Assembly (NCBI RefSeq): GCF_000003815.2
Contig: NC_049980.1
Span: 9,632,360-9,696,359 of the forward strand
From: Branchiostoma floridae
Taxonomy: Eukaryota; Chordata; Leptocardii; Amphioxiformes; Branchiostomatidae
DNA: 64,000 nt
Direction: 5' to 3'
The translations under genes were made by a program, and so were the position numbers. The stretch's first letter is position 1. Each line of letters starts with the position of its first letter. Under the pieces are notes generated by a model. The model worked only from the letters and a program-made list of their open reading frames with translations, searched no databases and had not been told where the DNA came from. This document shows positions 43,608 to 58,700 of this stretch, in pieces.

Positions 43608-46600
43608 TCACTGATGCTTGACTTTGACCTTGATGGTGTTGATGCTTGTGACAAAGTTGTACAGGAAGTGAAAGTTCTGTGGGATAGGTATGAGAAATGA
43701 GAAAGTGTCAGTTATTTGGCAAGCAACCTAGATTGACTAAGCACATGTGAAGATTTTCATTTCTTAAACTTATATTCTTTATCCAAACCATTCTCAATGT
43801 TCTTGCCAGGGCTTTAGCCAGCTCGAATTTTTTTCCGTCAGCCAATTCAAATCGTCGTGAAAACCGCGAAAATTAATTTTCCCTATGACACTACAAAGTA
43901 GTAAATGTTGCCATTGAGACCTTGAAAAACCGGTTTTAATGAGATTATCGTATTCAAAAAATCATAGTAATAGCAAAACAAACAGTGTGTGGCTTTCACC
44001 GCCGTGGACGGCGTCCCCAAGCCGCCCGTGGCTTCCACCAAGGATTTTTGTCCTTCAAGGTTGACGGATTGGTTTTAAAATTTTTCCGTCAGACGCATCA
44101 AATTTCCGTCAATTGACAGAAAAACGGACGCTGGCTAGAGCTCTGGTTCTTGCCAAAAGAAAAACATTTAAGAATCAAAGATGTCATATCTCCATGAATA
44201 TTTCTAGTTTTAGAACTTATTTCAAATATCTCGCTAATTCTGTTAATGCATTTTTCTGCCTTCCTTTAGACCTTCATACAGTCCAGGCCTGTGGCACCAA
44301 CTTTGGACCCAGGCCAAACCAGCCTTCCCATCCTGCAAGATTCCAGTTACATTATTTTCTGCCACATGGGCCGGTGGAAACAAACTGGCACAAACACCAA
44401 GAAAGAAAAAAAAAGAACAATGTCTCCGATTAGATTGAGGTAAAAATCCAACTTCCACCTACAGTTTAGGTACTTACAATGATGGCTACATACACCAGAC
44501 CCAGGTACACAGCTATCCCCACTGCCAGGAACAGGTCAAACACAGCTGGCTTCACACTGGACGTAAGGGGGAGAGATACATGTAGTGGTCATAATACTTG
44601 GAAAACACATAACATCCATGTATAACAAGGTAAAAAGAACACTTTCTGACAAAGTCAAGACATGTCAGCAGTGTTCATAGTGAAAACAATTTCACACAAA
44701 TGATAACATTCTAATAGTTTCATAATATACTTGTATATGTATGTTTTACCCCAAAAACTATGAACAGTCATGTGAAACAAACTACATGTATTTCTAATAT
44801 CTGAAGGGAGAAGGTTTTAGATTAGATGTTTCAGTGCAAATCAAAAGAGAAAATATAACTGTTATGAGAATTATTGTTCTCTTTGTAGTGTCTAGTAGCA
44901 CATACAGGGCTCGAAATACTTTTTTCTGCATACCTGCCCTGGTGCTAGTAACATTGAAAATGACCTGCACCAGACAAATTCTACCTGCACCACTCTGAAT
45001 TTATCAAGTATGGATCAAACTAAAATTGTTCAGGAACCATTGCTACTTTTTCTTCTATACTTTATAGGTGGTAACAGTCAATGCAGCTAGTAACAATCCA
45101 TATACACCTACATCATAGGACATTTATGTATAACACCCAGCACATGGACCAGTGCAGGTTAGGTGCAGGTAGACACCAGAAATACCTGCACAGCTCCAAA
45201 TTTACCTGCACTAACCTGTATACGCAGGTGGTTTTTCGAGCTCTGACATAGGGCAGTTTCCTTGATGTTTCAGTAGCAAGGTTTTTTTTACCGGGAGGAT
45301 TTGCTAGCGTTTTCCCTTTAATGAGAGTGCGGCACCTCCTCAAAAAAGGACCCCCATTTTACTTCCTTTCCGAAAGCCCTTCCCAAACTAGGGGCTTGAA
45401 CCAAGGACACCCAGTTACAAACTAATTGGAACCAGGAGCTCAACTGTGAGGCTGCTGCCAGTTGAGCCACAGGGACATCCCATGTTCCGAAAATGATGAT
45501 GGACTAAGATTTCCATATGGCCTACCATGTAATATTTTTGATGCTAGTATCCCCCATAGCTAAAACTCTTAGACAACACTTGTCAGTTAAGACACTGTAC
45601 AGGTACCACCTCAAGGATTACCTTATCAACACACTACACTGATAAAGCACCTGTTTGTTCACCAGACCGGACAGAAGCGGAAAGATCAGTCTCATCATAG
45701 AACAAAGGACGCCCCATTAATCACTTCATTACCACACAGGTTTAATTGCTGTAATAATGACAGTCTTTGCTGAAATAATGACAGAAATCAGTTTGGGGAT
45801 TTGAAAGATGTTTTCTGGCCACTTACACAGTATGTGGTCCCTACGGGAGTTTTATAATGTGGCTATAGAATTAGCTATCGACATGCAAGGACTGGAGACA
45901 AGATGAGATTTCCATACTTTATATGGCTAGCAAATAGCAAAAAGCACGATAACACAATATACTTCTTTCCTTTGTTCTTTTCATCTATCTGTGTTTTCTG
46001 ACATACTTAACACCTCTCTTCTCTACCTACATTTATGATGACATGATCATCTCCTTTAAAAGCTGTTATTTCAACCTCTTATTTTCACCCTTTCACTTGT
46101 TGTTTTGGTAACCAATGATGTGAAGCTACATTAATCATATACTTCTAGGTATCTATTATCATATCAGGGAATGAAACATTACATTAAGCAGGAAGAAGAC
46201 AACCTGGGTAATTTACTTCTATTTGCATAAGGAGGGGCCAATCAGTGTCACAGGAGATAATAAATTGCCGTGACATCTTGCCCGAGGAGATTTCAAGATA
46301 CAATGTACTATCTCCAAACAGGGCTTCTTGGAAGGAGGAATTAACAGCTTAATGGTCGTGAAAGGTTCCTTTAGGGACTTCAAACTCTCAGATCCTAATG
46401 GCTGAACAAAAAAATTTCCCCTAATTTTTCCAGATTGTTGTTCATGTACAGTGTGTACTGTGTATACTTACTTGTAAGCATTCATTGTGGTCTGCATAGC
46501 AGAATAGAAGACAAACTCCGGGTCTCTGTAAACAACGATAACAAACAACAGTCACATTTCTGATCAACAGCAACACACTTGGCTATTTCAAGACAACTTT

Positions 46601-49600
46601 GCAAAAACTTTCTTATCCTTATGATCTTACTTAATTTGTCATTTTTAATTATAATAATCTTAGGCTACTATGATGAACAAAATCATTAGAATTCAACTGC
46701 AATTCTTACCAGAGTGTCATCATTATTAGACTTATCAATATCGATTCAGTCCAATACTTTAGATAGCCTTTTATAAAAATGAAGGCCAAAACAAAAATAT
46801 ACACTTTTTCTTATATCAACATATATCTGTTATGGTGGCTTGTACAGAGGACATTTTTGTTAGATGTCAAGGATCTGTCCCTGAATAAATTCTGCCCTGC
46901 CCGTCACAATTAGCCTAATTTCTTAATTGGATTAAATGAGTCAGAATGGGCTATTGTTACTCCATAGCAACAGAAAAACATGTTATTTGCTGTGCAGTAA
47001 TAATTACGTCACCTAATGATATACTTCTATCTAGGTTATGCAAGTGATTGATTAGCAAGACAAGGTCTGAAAATTACACCATTTGAAAATATTTTCTGTG
47101 ATATCTCAGAGGTTGAGCAAGTGAGATATACTAAGGTAGAGTACCATATGTTCAAATAAAATTGCGACAGTTATCAATGCTCTAGCTGTAACATTTAAGG
47201 GCAACAAGATATCCTGCTTTGGTAAGGTTAAAAAATCCTAATCTTGGTGAAAGAGAATGTGCTTTTGTATATTTTATGCCCTAAGGATAAATTGTAATTA
47301 TCTCAGTGAAAAATGGAGGTACAGCCTTTGTTGTGTATGTGTGTGTTTGTTTGTTAGTTGATTTGCTTGTTTTTCAGATATTTTTCTCTCTGCACATCGG
47401 CACCAGACTCCCGTCCCTACCTCTTGTCAGGTTTGAAGGTCAGCCTGCGCACGTCCTTGAGGTAGCCGTTCATGGCCTGCTCCATGGTACTCAGCAGGGT
47501 GTGGTCCTTCCCGATCAGCTGGGCCGCCCGGGGCTGGGCCGTCACCGAGTTCAGCCACGCCTCGATGGACTTGGGATGGAGGTTCTGGGAGGACATGGCA
47601 AAAATGTGTAACCATGGATGACACAATGGTGTGAGGTAGATCTAGTCTTACACAGCCAAAATATACAAGATAGGTTACAAGTCTTGAAGTACTTTTGCTG
47701 TAGGTTGTACTGTAAATGCAGAAATGTTCGCGGTGGATTAATGTTCGCAGTTTTTGCGGTGACCACTTCACCGCAAACTTAAAACCACCGCGAACATTTT
47801 TCTATTATGGTATAAGACTGCAGTCTATGGTGTTACTGCAAACTTAAATCCACTGCAAAAAGTCCCTTTTCCCTCTACGCGAAATTAAATCCCTGTGAAC
47901 TTAAATGCATTTACAGTATCTAGAAGTCACATATTACTTCTGGATGAAGAAAACACAATCCAAAACGTTTGGGCCACATTTGGGATTGTGTTCTCACCGC
48001 ATAAGTGCCACCTTCATCAGCTAAATATAGCGGCTAGAAGCAGAACTCCAGTCAGAAGCTCTGAGAAAGTTGTCTAAAAAATGTCGAAATGACAGCAAAG
48101 TGAGTACAAATTGGCTGTGAAGAAGAATTCTCCTATATCCAGTAAATGTGGCAATTTATCATCAAATTCAGTGGAATTGCTAGAAGTTGATAGAACATGA
48201 GAAAATAGTCTACTTGAAAGTATGAAATGTTCCTACAGTAAATGATATATTTGCTTGTAGGAAATGTTTGATTCAAACCCTACTCGGCTTTGGTATATAT
48301 TTGAAAACCTCTAAAAGTAAAAACTTTCAACTAAAACAAATCTTACCAATCCATCCTGGAAGATCTCCATTGAACCATCATGCCCCTAGAGAAGGTACAA
48401 AGCATGTTGATCAACTTGTAAGATGGTGGAACCAAACTAATGGCTGGACATACAAAAGAGACACCTTGTGACAAAAGACAAACTGCAGTACATGAAACCT
48501 GGTAACCCCATACATCAATGTATCAACGTCTTGCATACTGTCTGTAATTTTCAGAACAGACATGTGCACAACTTCTGAAGCAAATGCAACACCATCTAAA
48601 AGAAACCAATATGGCATATAAAAGAGAGTAAAACATATGGAAAGAGATTTCCCACGTCATAAACTACACATTTCTGCCTACACAGTATAACAGACATGTG
48701 TAGTTCCAGACCTTGGCAGTGAGGTTATAGATGTGTCTGGCCAGTGCCTCAGCCAGCCCCCTGATGTTCCTGGTCAGGACACCTGGATCTACCTGGAACC
48801 TGTACGAACAACAATCAAATCAAATCAGCAAAAACTAACACCTGTAGTGGATACCTGTATTGTACAATACTTGGCAATGATATCAATACTTTGTTTGTCA
48901 TTCCCAAGTTTAAAGAGACAAGTCACTGTCAAAGTTTCTATAGCATCAAGAGTTTTTGGATATGGCCAATGTTACCAACATAATTATTTGCTGTGTGATA
49001 GTGCAACCAATGTGATGGTTGGAGCTATACAGGAGACACCTTGTGACAAAAAGACAAACTGCAGAGCATCATACCTGGTACAAGAAATACTGATGCTGCC
49101 TTAGTAGTAGTATAGTAGTAGTAGTAGTAGTAGTATCCAGTATTTCACCTTACCTTTGTCAATGCTTATGCTGATTTCATGTAGGTCATATGCAGGACTA
49201 TCTAGAAACATCCGTAAAATTCAACAGACCACCCCACCCAGCCTGACAAATGTACCACCCCCACACGTACTTCTGGTCGGTGATGCTCTGCCTCTCCAGC
49301 GCCCTGTGGGTGGGGAAGTGTGACAGCGTGGCGGCGGGGAGACGGCGGATACTGAAGCGCTCGTGTTCCCACGCCAACAGGTCCTCCGCCAGGTTGATCT
49401 TCTTGTGCACCATGGTGAAGTTTACCACGGGAAACTGGGCATCCAGGACCTGGGGAGGGTTGGTGGGCTGTATGTAAGTCTCCAAAATAACATTCTGAGG
49501 TTTTCAACTGGCTACCACCACGCCGCTCTGAGGCACATGGTAGAAATGCTGACAACTTCAGTCAGTTTAAGTGCCAAAAGTCAAGTCTTAGGAATACTAT

Positions 49601-49691
49601 GCTGCCATATTGTGACGACATTTTAAATTCATATTAGACTTTAAATGTCACATTTTAATCTTCCTCAATAGCTCTATTTTATAACTGATAC

Positions 49692-49729
<38 letters not shown>

Positions 49730-52700
49730 CCACACTTTTAAATTGTACAGTTAAGTGGGAATTGTGATTATCATAATTAGATTAATGCACTTAGGCAGGG
49801 CATTCCATTATACTCTCTTTTGTTCTTTGCAATTTAGTCTTCGGACTACCATCTTGTACATGACTTTGTGTGTGTTTAAATAAAAAAAAAGTTCTCTCTC
49901 TCTCTGTTTTAGATACAGACAGATACAGATGCAGAATATTTCATCTGTAAGAATGGCACACCTGACTGCACATACAACAGGAACTTCTAAGTAGGGGTGT
50001 CTCCAGCTTTGATTTAAAATCTTTTTATCACATTGCTTGGGAGCCAAATATCATTGATTTTCATTACTAAATCTTTCATGCCATGAAGTTAAGATTTTTT
50101 GAAAAATTGGGTGATTTTTTTCTACTTCCCAACTAGAAGGGGTGGGTTCTGGAAACAGCCATGCTTGTATCAGAAGCAAGACAGTTACATCTTAATGACA
50201 TAACAAAGTAAGCCACAAAACTGTAAATGACATCTATGACAGACATCATTTATAGTCATGTGGCTTACTTATACAGACTGTATACACAAGAGGAAGTGTT
50301 CTTACAGTCTTCAGCTCCTCCAAGAAGGAGTGGAGTGCGGAGCCCTCCTTGGGAGGTTTGGACACGTGGAGGTAGAGACCGTCCCCGGAACCAACCGAGT
50401 CCAGACACAGGACGAACGACACCTCTGACAGGAGGCTACCATCTGAGGGGACAAAATCACAGAACTCAGTCAATCAATCAATCAATCTTCAGCAAAACCT
50501 ACTTGGCAGTAACTGGAGTACATGCAATAGTGACTTATGCTGATTCTTTTCTAATAGTTGAACTTGTGATACAAGTTTTGAACATTAGGACATGATACAT
50601 ACACAATAGTATTCAAATACAATTCAATCTCTACAACTGAATAAGATACATATTTACTTCCGGATGTTTCAAGTGACATCCATCACTCTTCTTCAGTGTC
50701 ACTCATTCTAGTGACGCTGAAGAAGAGTGATGGATGTCACTTGAAACATCTGGAAGTAAATCTGTATCGTATCCAGTTGTAGAGATTGAATTGTATTTGA
50801 ATCTAGAGAAGTGAATTGTCTAGATGTCTAACCTTCATAAACATATAGACAAAAGTACTACATCTAAGAAAATAAGTCACAGAAAAAATCCTATAGTGCA
50901 CATACAAATCAGTCTTGATGTGTAGGCAGATTTGTATGTGCAAGAATGATTTGCAGAAGATACCTATTCAGTCTATGTCACAAGATAAAAGATTGAAGGA
51001 ACAATAGACAGAAGTGTACCTGTGTGGTCCAGGTTGTCCTCTATCCAGCGTTTGGTTCCCTGGTAGTTAAACTTGCCTCCTCCAGACAACAGGAACAGGA
51101 GGTTAAATCTGTACAGCAGTCAGGAGGGTTAACAGTCAACTGGACATGATATCATCACTCCTCTTATAGATATACAGAACCAACCTGTTTTTGTTGTGAC
51201 AATGAATGATCAACTATTTCCCTACTAAATGTGATATTACATAGAAATATAGTGACTGCATTAAATTGGCAAGGTGAAGGTTGAATTATGATCTAAATTA
51301 CAAACTTTTTTTCTTCCACCTTTAATTTTCAGTTACAAAAATGTGTTGCATTGTAATAGCTACAGGTAGTTGGGCAACCTTGGCTGTATGTACAGCCTGA
51401 GGAATAACGATATAAAACATTGTTAAGGATACTTTGGGTGTGTCTTGGGGTTGTCGTACAGCTTGGAGAAGAGCCGAGCCAGTTCCAGCAGTGCCACCAT
51501 CCCGCTCCCGTTACTGTCGGCACCGTACGACAGGTGCTGTAGGGAAGGTATACAAAAAATTAGATCTTTCTTTCTCTAACAGTCAAATCTTAAAAATAAA
51601 ATATTGTGTAGTGTTTAAAGTCCAGTGGTTAGCAACCTCTTGACCAAGAAGCCGCGAATTCAAATCACGACACGCACGTTACCAGGAAGGGTTAGGACGG
51701 GACGTCAAACAGTGGACCACTGTTCATGCTAGAGGAATTATAACCTGTAAATACTGCACAAGCATCTGTCTTCTCTGTCATGACCAGTGCAAGAAAAGCT
51801 CTTTAGTGAGTAAAATTGGTTTGAGAAGCAAGAAATCTACTTACTGGAGCAATCCCAAAGGTGTCATAGTGTGCCACGATGGCCACAGTTGGTAGATGCT
51901 CCTCTATTCCCAACCCAGACAGCTTGCCCTGAAACAGTGGGTACAGACAACATGCTGGGGACCAATCCTTGGAGTAGGGTCTCCGTGAAGTCTTTGAAAC
52001 TTGTGACAATGCTTGACAACCCTTCCCGCATCACTTGAAGTGTCTTGACACCTGCTAATTTTGAACTTGAATACCCTGCCGAACATGGCAGAGCAGTGAC
52101 CACCAATCATGTCTTCCCTATCCTTATAATGCATTTAATGGCAAATAGAAGCTGTCAAAAGTCACCTACCTGACGTTTCGTTCTCGAAAAACTAACATTG
52201 AGAGGGTAGCCCGGCTTCTAAAATGTCCGTTCTCAACTTTTCGGAACTTTCTGACCGGTGATTTGCATCCAAACGCAACTCGGTGACCTTTGACCCCATC
52301 TGGCACTACAATGACAGCTACATAACAAACTTCTTTCTAGTGTTCCAGGCACCCAAAACAGGCTTAAAAGTCTGTTTTTTTCGACATAATAAAAAACCTA
52401 CAACCCTTACCTGTAGAATACAGCTCCAAGATGCCAACATTTCCAAAGAAAAACACATCTTCTGATACTTTTAAAAATCAATCCTGTGGGGACTCACCGG
52501 GGACCTTCTGCGCAGCCGTCAATTAGGGGTCATTGCCCTGTAAGTTGGTTTGGGTACATTTTTTCTGTACTTTCCCTATAGGGCAAATTAAGTTTTGTAG
52601 GAAACTCTTGCATATACACCATATACAGTACCACCAAAAAGTATTTCCAAGCAACATTACATTCCCATACCATTATAAAGTTAAATAGTTAATAAATAAT

Positions 52701-55700
52701 CTACAATGTACTACTATATGTTTTATTACAAATTTGACACTCACATTGACTACATCTTTTTCTTACGATTTTTAGTACATGAGCCAGGCATACGTCATCG
52801 CGTCATCTGGACGCACTTTTCTTAGAATAACAAGAAATTTGATGTTCTGGACGCCCTTACACTGGGGAAAAATCCTCTGACAGTCATGAAATTCTGATTA
52901 ACCAGGGATGCTACCAGGTCATCTGTGGTCACAGTCTTCTACTATGACCTCTGTAACAGTATTTTTACCTCTTAGGATACCTTAGAATGCATTATTACCT
53001 CCATGAAATGTCATGGAATGGAGGTTATATTTTCTGTTATGTGTCTCTGTCTGTGTAGATGATTACCCAAGAACGGCTGGATGGATTGGTTTCATACTTG
53101 TTGTGTTGGTGGGGTGTGATGAAAGCTCGGATCGATGAGATCTTGGGAGCCGTATCTGTCGTTATAATCGATGTAATAATATCAGAAATCACCCCTATAC
53201 TTGAGATATATTGGTACAGGCATCGTGCTGTATGTGTTTGTTAATGGGCTTAGCTGCAAGCAGATAGTGAGGTGACAGCTGTTTGGGGAACCCCCAGTAG
53301 TTTTATTTATGTCTGCTTAGGACTGTTTGAAATATTTGTAACAGTTGGCACAGTAGTTACCTCCATGAAATGTCATGGAGGTTATGTTTTCTGTTATGTG
53401 TCTCTGTCTGTGTACAAGATTACTCAAGAACGGCTGGATGGATTGGTTTCATACTTGTTGTGTTGGTGGGCTCGAATCGATGTGATTTTGGGCGCCGTAT
53501 CTGTCGTTATAATCAATGTAATAATATCAGAAATCCCCCCTATATCTGCGATATATTGGAACAGGCATCGTGCTTTAAGTGTTTGTTAATGGGCTTAGCT
53601 CCAAGCAGATGGTGAGGTGATTTGTATGACAGCTGTTTGGGGAACCCCGAGTTTTTTGAATATGATAATTAGTTTTATTTATGTCTGCTTAGGATATCAT
53701 GGAGATGTGAAGCGTAAGTATAATTGTAAGAAGTTGAGGTACATTTAACGGTAATGCTTAACAGGTATGGATGTCTCACATACTGTACTGCTGATTTGAG
53801 TGACATGGTGATTAAAATGCCATTAGGTCCTCTCATCTTAGATGGGTTGGGTGTCAGAAGTTTTATGGGCGATACAGATGTTCTGATTTCGTTACGATAA
53901 GGGACAGTTGTTAGTTGTCTCTTTCGTAGCCAATGGTACTTGTTTTTTAGCAGACGGGGTTGGCGCCAAGTATTCATCTTACAGTTGATGTAGGGCTATC
54001 AGAGGAAAGTGTGCATCTCATTTTTGTACCATGTGAACAGCTGATGTTATGACATATTGGTGGAAAATCAAATCACCATCTGACTAAAGTTGGCCACATC
54101 CCTTCTTCTTTCTGAGTTTCCCAACTTCCTCCCAACACACCGCTCTGAGGCACATAGTCGAACCTCAATAATGCTAACAACCTTAGACAGTTTAAATGCC
54201 AAACATCACGCTTCAGGAACGCCACGCTACCATATGCCGTCGACCTCTTAAACGCACATTACACAATTAAGTGTCACATTTTAGTAATTACTAATCAGAT
54301 GAACATCCTCTGTGTCATTAAATAAATACACCACTACTTTCCCATAACATTTATAACCATTATTCTCAAATACAACCGACTATAAACATACATACCATCC
54401 ACAAAAAAGCAATAAATATTTCATGGAGGTATGAGGTCCCCGAACTCTAGTTTTAACTTAAAATCATCAAAAACTCTGCACCATGGAAGGTGGATGCCCC
54501 CAGACCCCCCTACAATAGTCACTTACCGCGACTCACCAATAAGTTTGGACTCCCTATAATAAAATCCTAGCTAAAAGCCTGACATGAACACATTTCAATC
54601 TAGATGACCAATGACCAATATAGATGACCAGTGACCAATCCCTACCTACTGACCGTGAAATCCATAAATGTACAACTACAACATCTACCATGTGCCACAG
54701 AGGTTACAAACTATCTTTGCCCATATATGGGCTGCCATACCTGGATGCTGGTGATCTGTGCATCCTTGATGGGCGTGGCTTGTGTTGCCGTGGTGACCAT
54801 CTGGAACCCATTCGCTGAGGCTGCGTGCAGCAGAGCTGTTCACAACAATAAATACACCAAGACTATTGTTAATGCCTAAATTATTTTCTTTGGCTCTGTT
54901 CTCTGCATCAAATACAAGTCTACCTTTAGAGTCTATCTTTGGTCTGAAACATATGTCCTACTGTAAATGAACAAACTTTCATGGTGACTTTGTGTTTGCA
55001 GTTTTCATGGCGGCCGCAAACATTTTCCTTCGGTCTTCTGTCCTATAGCACCCTCTTTTCATACCTTTATGTACACATTTGTATACATTGTCACAGCATC
55101 ATAATATTTAAATGTTTGAGGTACTGAAGACAAACAAATATTCACATATTTTTTTCAGTTTGCATCCATTCATTTTCTCTATACAACCTTCTGTATAACA
55201 CCACAGTAGAAAAGTGGACTGTTCTGTCTATTTGTACCACTCTTGCCAAGTAACCAGTAAGTGGTTTCAAACTGGCGGTTTGTATAGGCGCCAGGTTTTC
55301 CATTAAAGTACAGGACTGCAAATACTGTAAATGCATTCACTGTTCACTGGTTCAAATTTGTATACATTGTATCATGGGTTCAAATGTATTATTAGACAAG
55401 AAGCTGGTAAGAGGTAGTGCTATCCAAACTCAAAACCATTGCGAACTCTCCATTTTCCCCCCTCTATTTTCCCCCTACTGCGAAATCAAATCCCTGCAAA
55501 CTTAAGTGCATTTACAGTATTTAATGATGTGTGTGATCCCACCTTCCGTGGCAGTGGCAGCCTTGTCAGTGTTGGATCCATCCTGGATCGCTGCATAGAT
55601 CTTGGTCAGGGTGTTGTCCTCCACAGCAAAGTACACAGGAGTGTTCACATCCTGGTCCATCAGGTCATGTTCCAGCTCTATAAACTCCTGGGGAGAAAGT

Positions 55701-58700
55701 TGTTTTGCATCTGTAATTATTCTGCTACTTTACAACATTTTTGTATGTACCCTAGACATACTTTAATTAACATGTGTCAGGGTTGACTGCCGTTTACGGT
55801 CCTCAAAATACTTTTTCAGCCAAGTTGCCCAGGCGGCAACCTGAGTCAAAAACCAAGTTGGGCCATCCACATTTCAGCTTGTCCCACTCCCAAGTCCCAA
55901 GCTATTACACATTCTTCAAATGAGTTACTTACTCAATTTTTTCTTTCAGGTACATGAAACTACTTACGTTTTACCCTTTGAAACAAGTACAAAATTTCGG
56001 GTTGCACACTGAAATACCTGGATTTGAAATTAAGTTGCACCAAGCAAAATGTGGTTGCATTGCAAGTGTACATTTTGTGCACTGTCATATATGTAAGAAT
56101 AAGAAGTCATGAAATATGTGTTGTTAAAAAACAATGCAGTACACAATATTTCTTCATATAAGCTACTACAGTGGTAGAACATGCTTATGATACAGGGTTT
56201 AACTACCTAAAACAAATGACGATCTGTTCAGAAATTTATATTGGTTACATGAGTCAGAAGTGAAAAAATAACCGAACAAACAACAAAGCATATCTAGTTG
56301 AAGGGAAAGAATTTTCTGTTCATGAAACATTAATTCTCAAATGACTGACCTCCAAATTCTCCCTGGGGACATTGGACAAGTCGTCGGGCAGGAGCACCAA
56401 GACGGCCCCTGCTGATTGGTCCACCAGGTCTTTGAACTTGTCCACGGTCAGGTCTGCCAGGCGGGTGACGACGCAGCGCCGGGTCAGCATGCTGGCGCCG
56501 AGAGACCGTGCCTCCATGTTTACAATGGCGTTTCTGCATCCTGGACATTGGAACAACAGGACAATGTGTGTTAGCCAAAATCTTACTATGTACAGTACAA
56601 GAGATTCTTTATAATATCTTTTGATGACATCCATCCACCCTTCTACTTGTACTTTAACATAAACGTCATACCTGGGCTGCAATAATGTTTGATACGTGCG
56701 TCTCAGACAGAGTGATATTTGAACTTAGAACACCTGCAAAAAACCTCTTTCCTGAAGTTAAATCCACACAAAAATAAATGGATTTATAGTGCTGACATTC
56801 TGCATTCTTAAAATCAGCGTGCAAAATACCCACTTGCACACTTGCACATTGCAACCACTTTTTGCTTTGTGCAACTTACTTCTTAACTCAGGTTGCACAG
56901 GGCACAACTTAGATTTTGAGGCTCACATGTTGATTTTGTTTTGTTGTCAACTTACTTTGAAGAAATATATGGGACGAGGCAGCTCCGTTTCATATAGTTT
57001 CCAATATAATAGATACTATTATTTTTAAGTTACTTGATGTTTAGATTGAAACAAACATGCTTATAAGTAACATGATAGTAAAAGGTTAGGTATGTATGTA
57101 TTGTACTTTTTTTCAGAAATTAGTGAATTGTAGGTGGTGCAACTTAAAATTCAGTTGTGCAACCTGACAAAAAAGTATTTTATACACTGAAAATGGAATA
57201 TTTTGATACAACCTGATGAAATACCACTTGTGGCTGTGTTACATTTTGCAGGACTTTTTACACATTAAAGATCAACCAGATTTTGACACGTCATTCTTTG
57301 TGAACCTCAACCACAGAAACCTTGTTGGTAGTAGAACAGTCCTTTAACTGTTATGTCTACTGCATCAGACCAATCATGCAGATTACAACATACTACTACG
57401 AATCATTCAATATTCATATCATGGCCAGTGCTGGATACTAGTGTATTTATGGTACGGTTATTATTTGTACTCAACAAAGTGCTATCAAAGGTCGTAATAC
57501 TAATAACTAAGATGTTTTACGTACAGTGAATAATCTTAAGCAAGAAGTGAAACTACAGTCAAACCTGTATTAGGGGCCACCTCTACAGAGGGGCCACCTG
57601 TCCATAGTGGCCACTTTTTGTCGGTCCCTTGGGTACTTTATCTTCAAGTTGCCACCTCTATAGAGAGGCCACCTGTCTATAGTGGCCAAATTTGTCCGGT
57701 CCCTTGAGTGGCCGCTATAGACAGGTTTGACTGTATATTCTTTTGTTTATCCTTTGAAGCCGATTCGTGTTAACATGTGGACAATGCATTTTGTTGCATG
57801 TTGGTAATTTGAATAATTTATCAATCTTTGGGGTTATGAAATAATCCGTGAGGTAACCTAAATTAGTAAATGGTCGTAGGTAAAACCTGGACATTAGAGA
57901 TGACTATAGCATGTCAAGGGGATGTTTCACATTGCAATAATTTGAAAATATTGCAATTTGAAACAACCATCTATCGACTTGGTATCCCTTAATACCGTGT
58001 TTAAAATCGGATAATGGTTATCTCGCGGTAGTACTGAAAGACGGAATACCAAGTAATACCAAGTAATACCACGTAATACCAGGTTAAACATCAAGGAACT
58101 CAAATATTATGTGTACATATGTGTTCCCCACATATGTAAACCAAATATTTTGTGGTTTATGGGCTTAAAAATAATATTTTTGCCAAAGAATTCCGGTGGC
58201 AAACTGCCGCTGCCCCGCGCGGCATGATATTTGATAGCGCTCAGCAGGCCGGGTCACATCAACAACACGGCGAGCCGTGACACGTTAATGTTTGTCATAT
58301 TTCAATTATTTGCAACATCGTGCCCTGGTTTATCTTTGCAGTGTTTCAAACAGTTGTATTTTAGTCATTTCGTCACGTTAAAATTTGCCCGGGCCCATTA
58401 GTTGCTTTTGATTCTAATTTCTATCAGGTCGGTCTCAGAGTAGTGACACGCAAAATCTCCAGCGGTTTAACGTTACAAGTTACAACATGCAACACGACGA
58501 CAACGCTGGTACAATTATGTTGTTGAATGTTCTAACTACGTGTATAAGGTTGTTGTTTTTTTCAAGAATAAAACATAAGTGTTTGAAACACTAGCCAATC
58601 ATTGCCGACTCATCGGCAGTTGGACATTACCGGAAGAAGAAGAACCGTGTTGTTGATTGACCCGGCCCGCCAGCGCTATCATGCCGCGCGGGGCAGCGGC

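Noticed and set aside
45400-45482. A true tRNA gene
   Set aside because: A- and B-box-like words are present but the acceptor and anticodon stems do not close, and a SINE body follows.
47306-47611. Plus-strand frame across an NCLN exon
   Set aside because: It is antisense to exon 11 of NCLN, which has clear homology and splice sites.
48541-48612. Missing NCLN micro-exon after GGTTTCTTTTAG
   Set aside because: The frame that looks attractive does not agree with the phase-0 ends of exons 10 and 11, and the phase-0 frame contains a stop.
53059-53589. Frames encoding similar short proteins twice
   Set aside because: They are the same accidental frame in two units of a tandem repeat, inside an NCLN intron.
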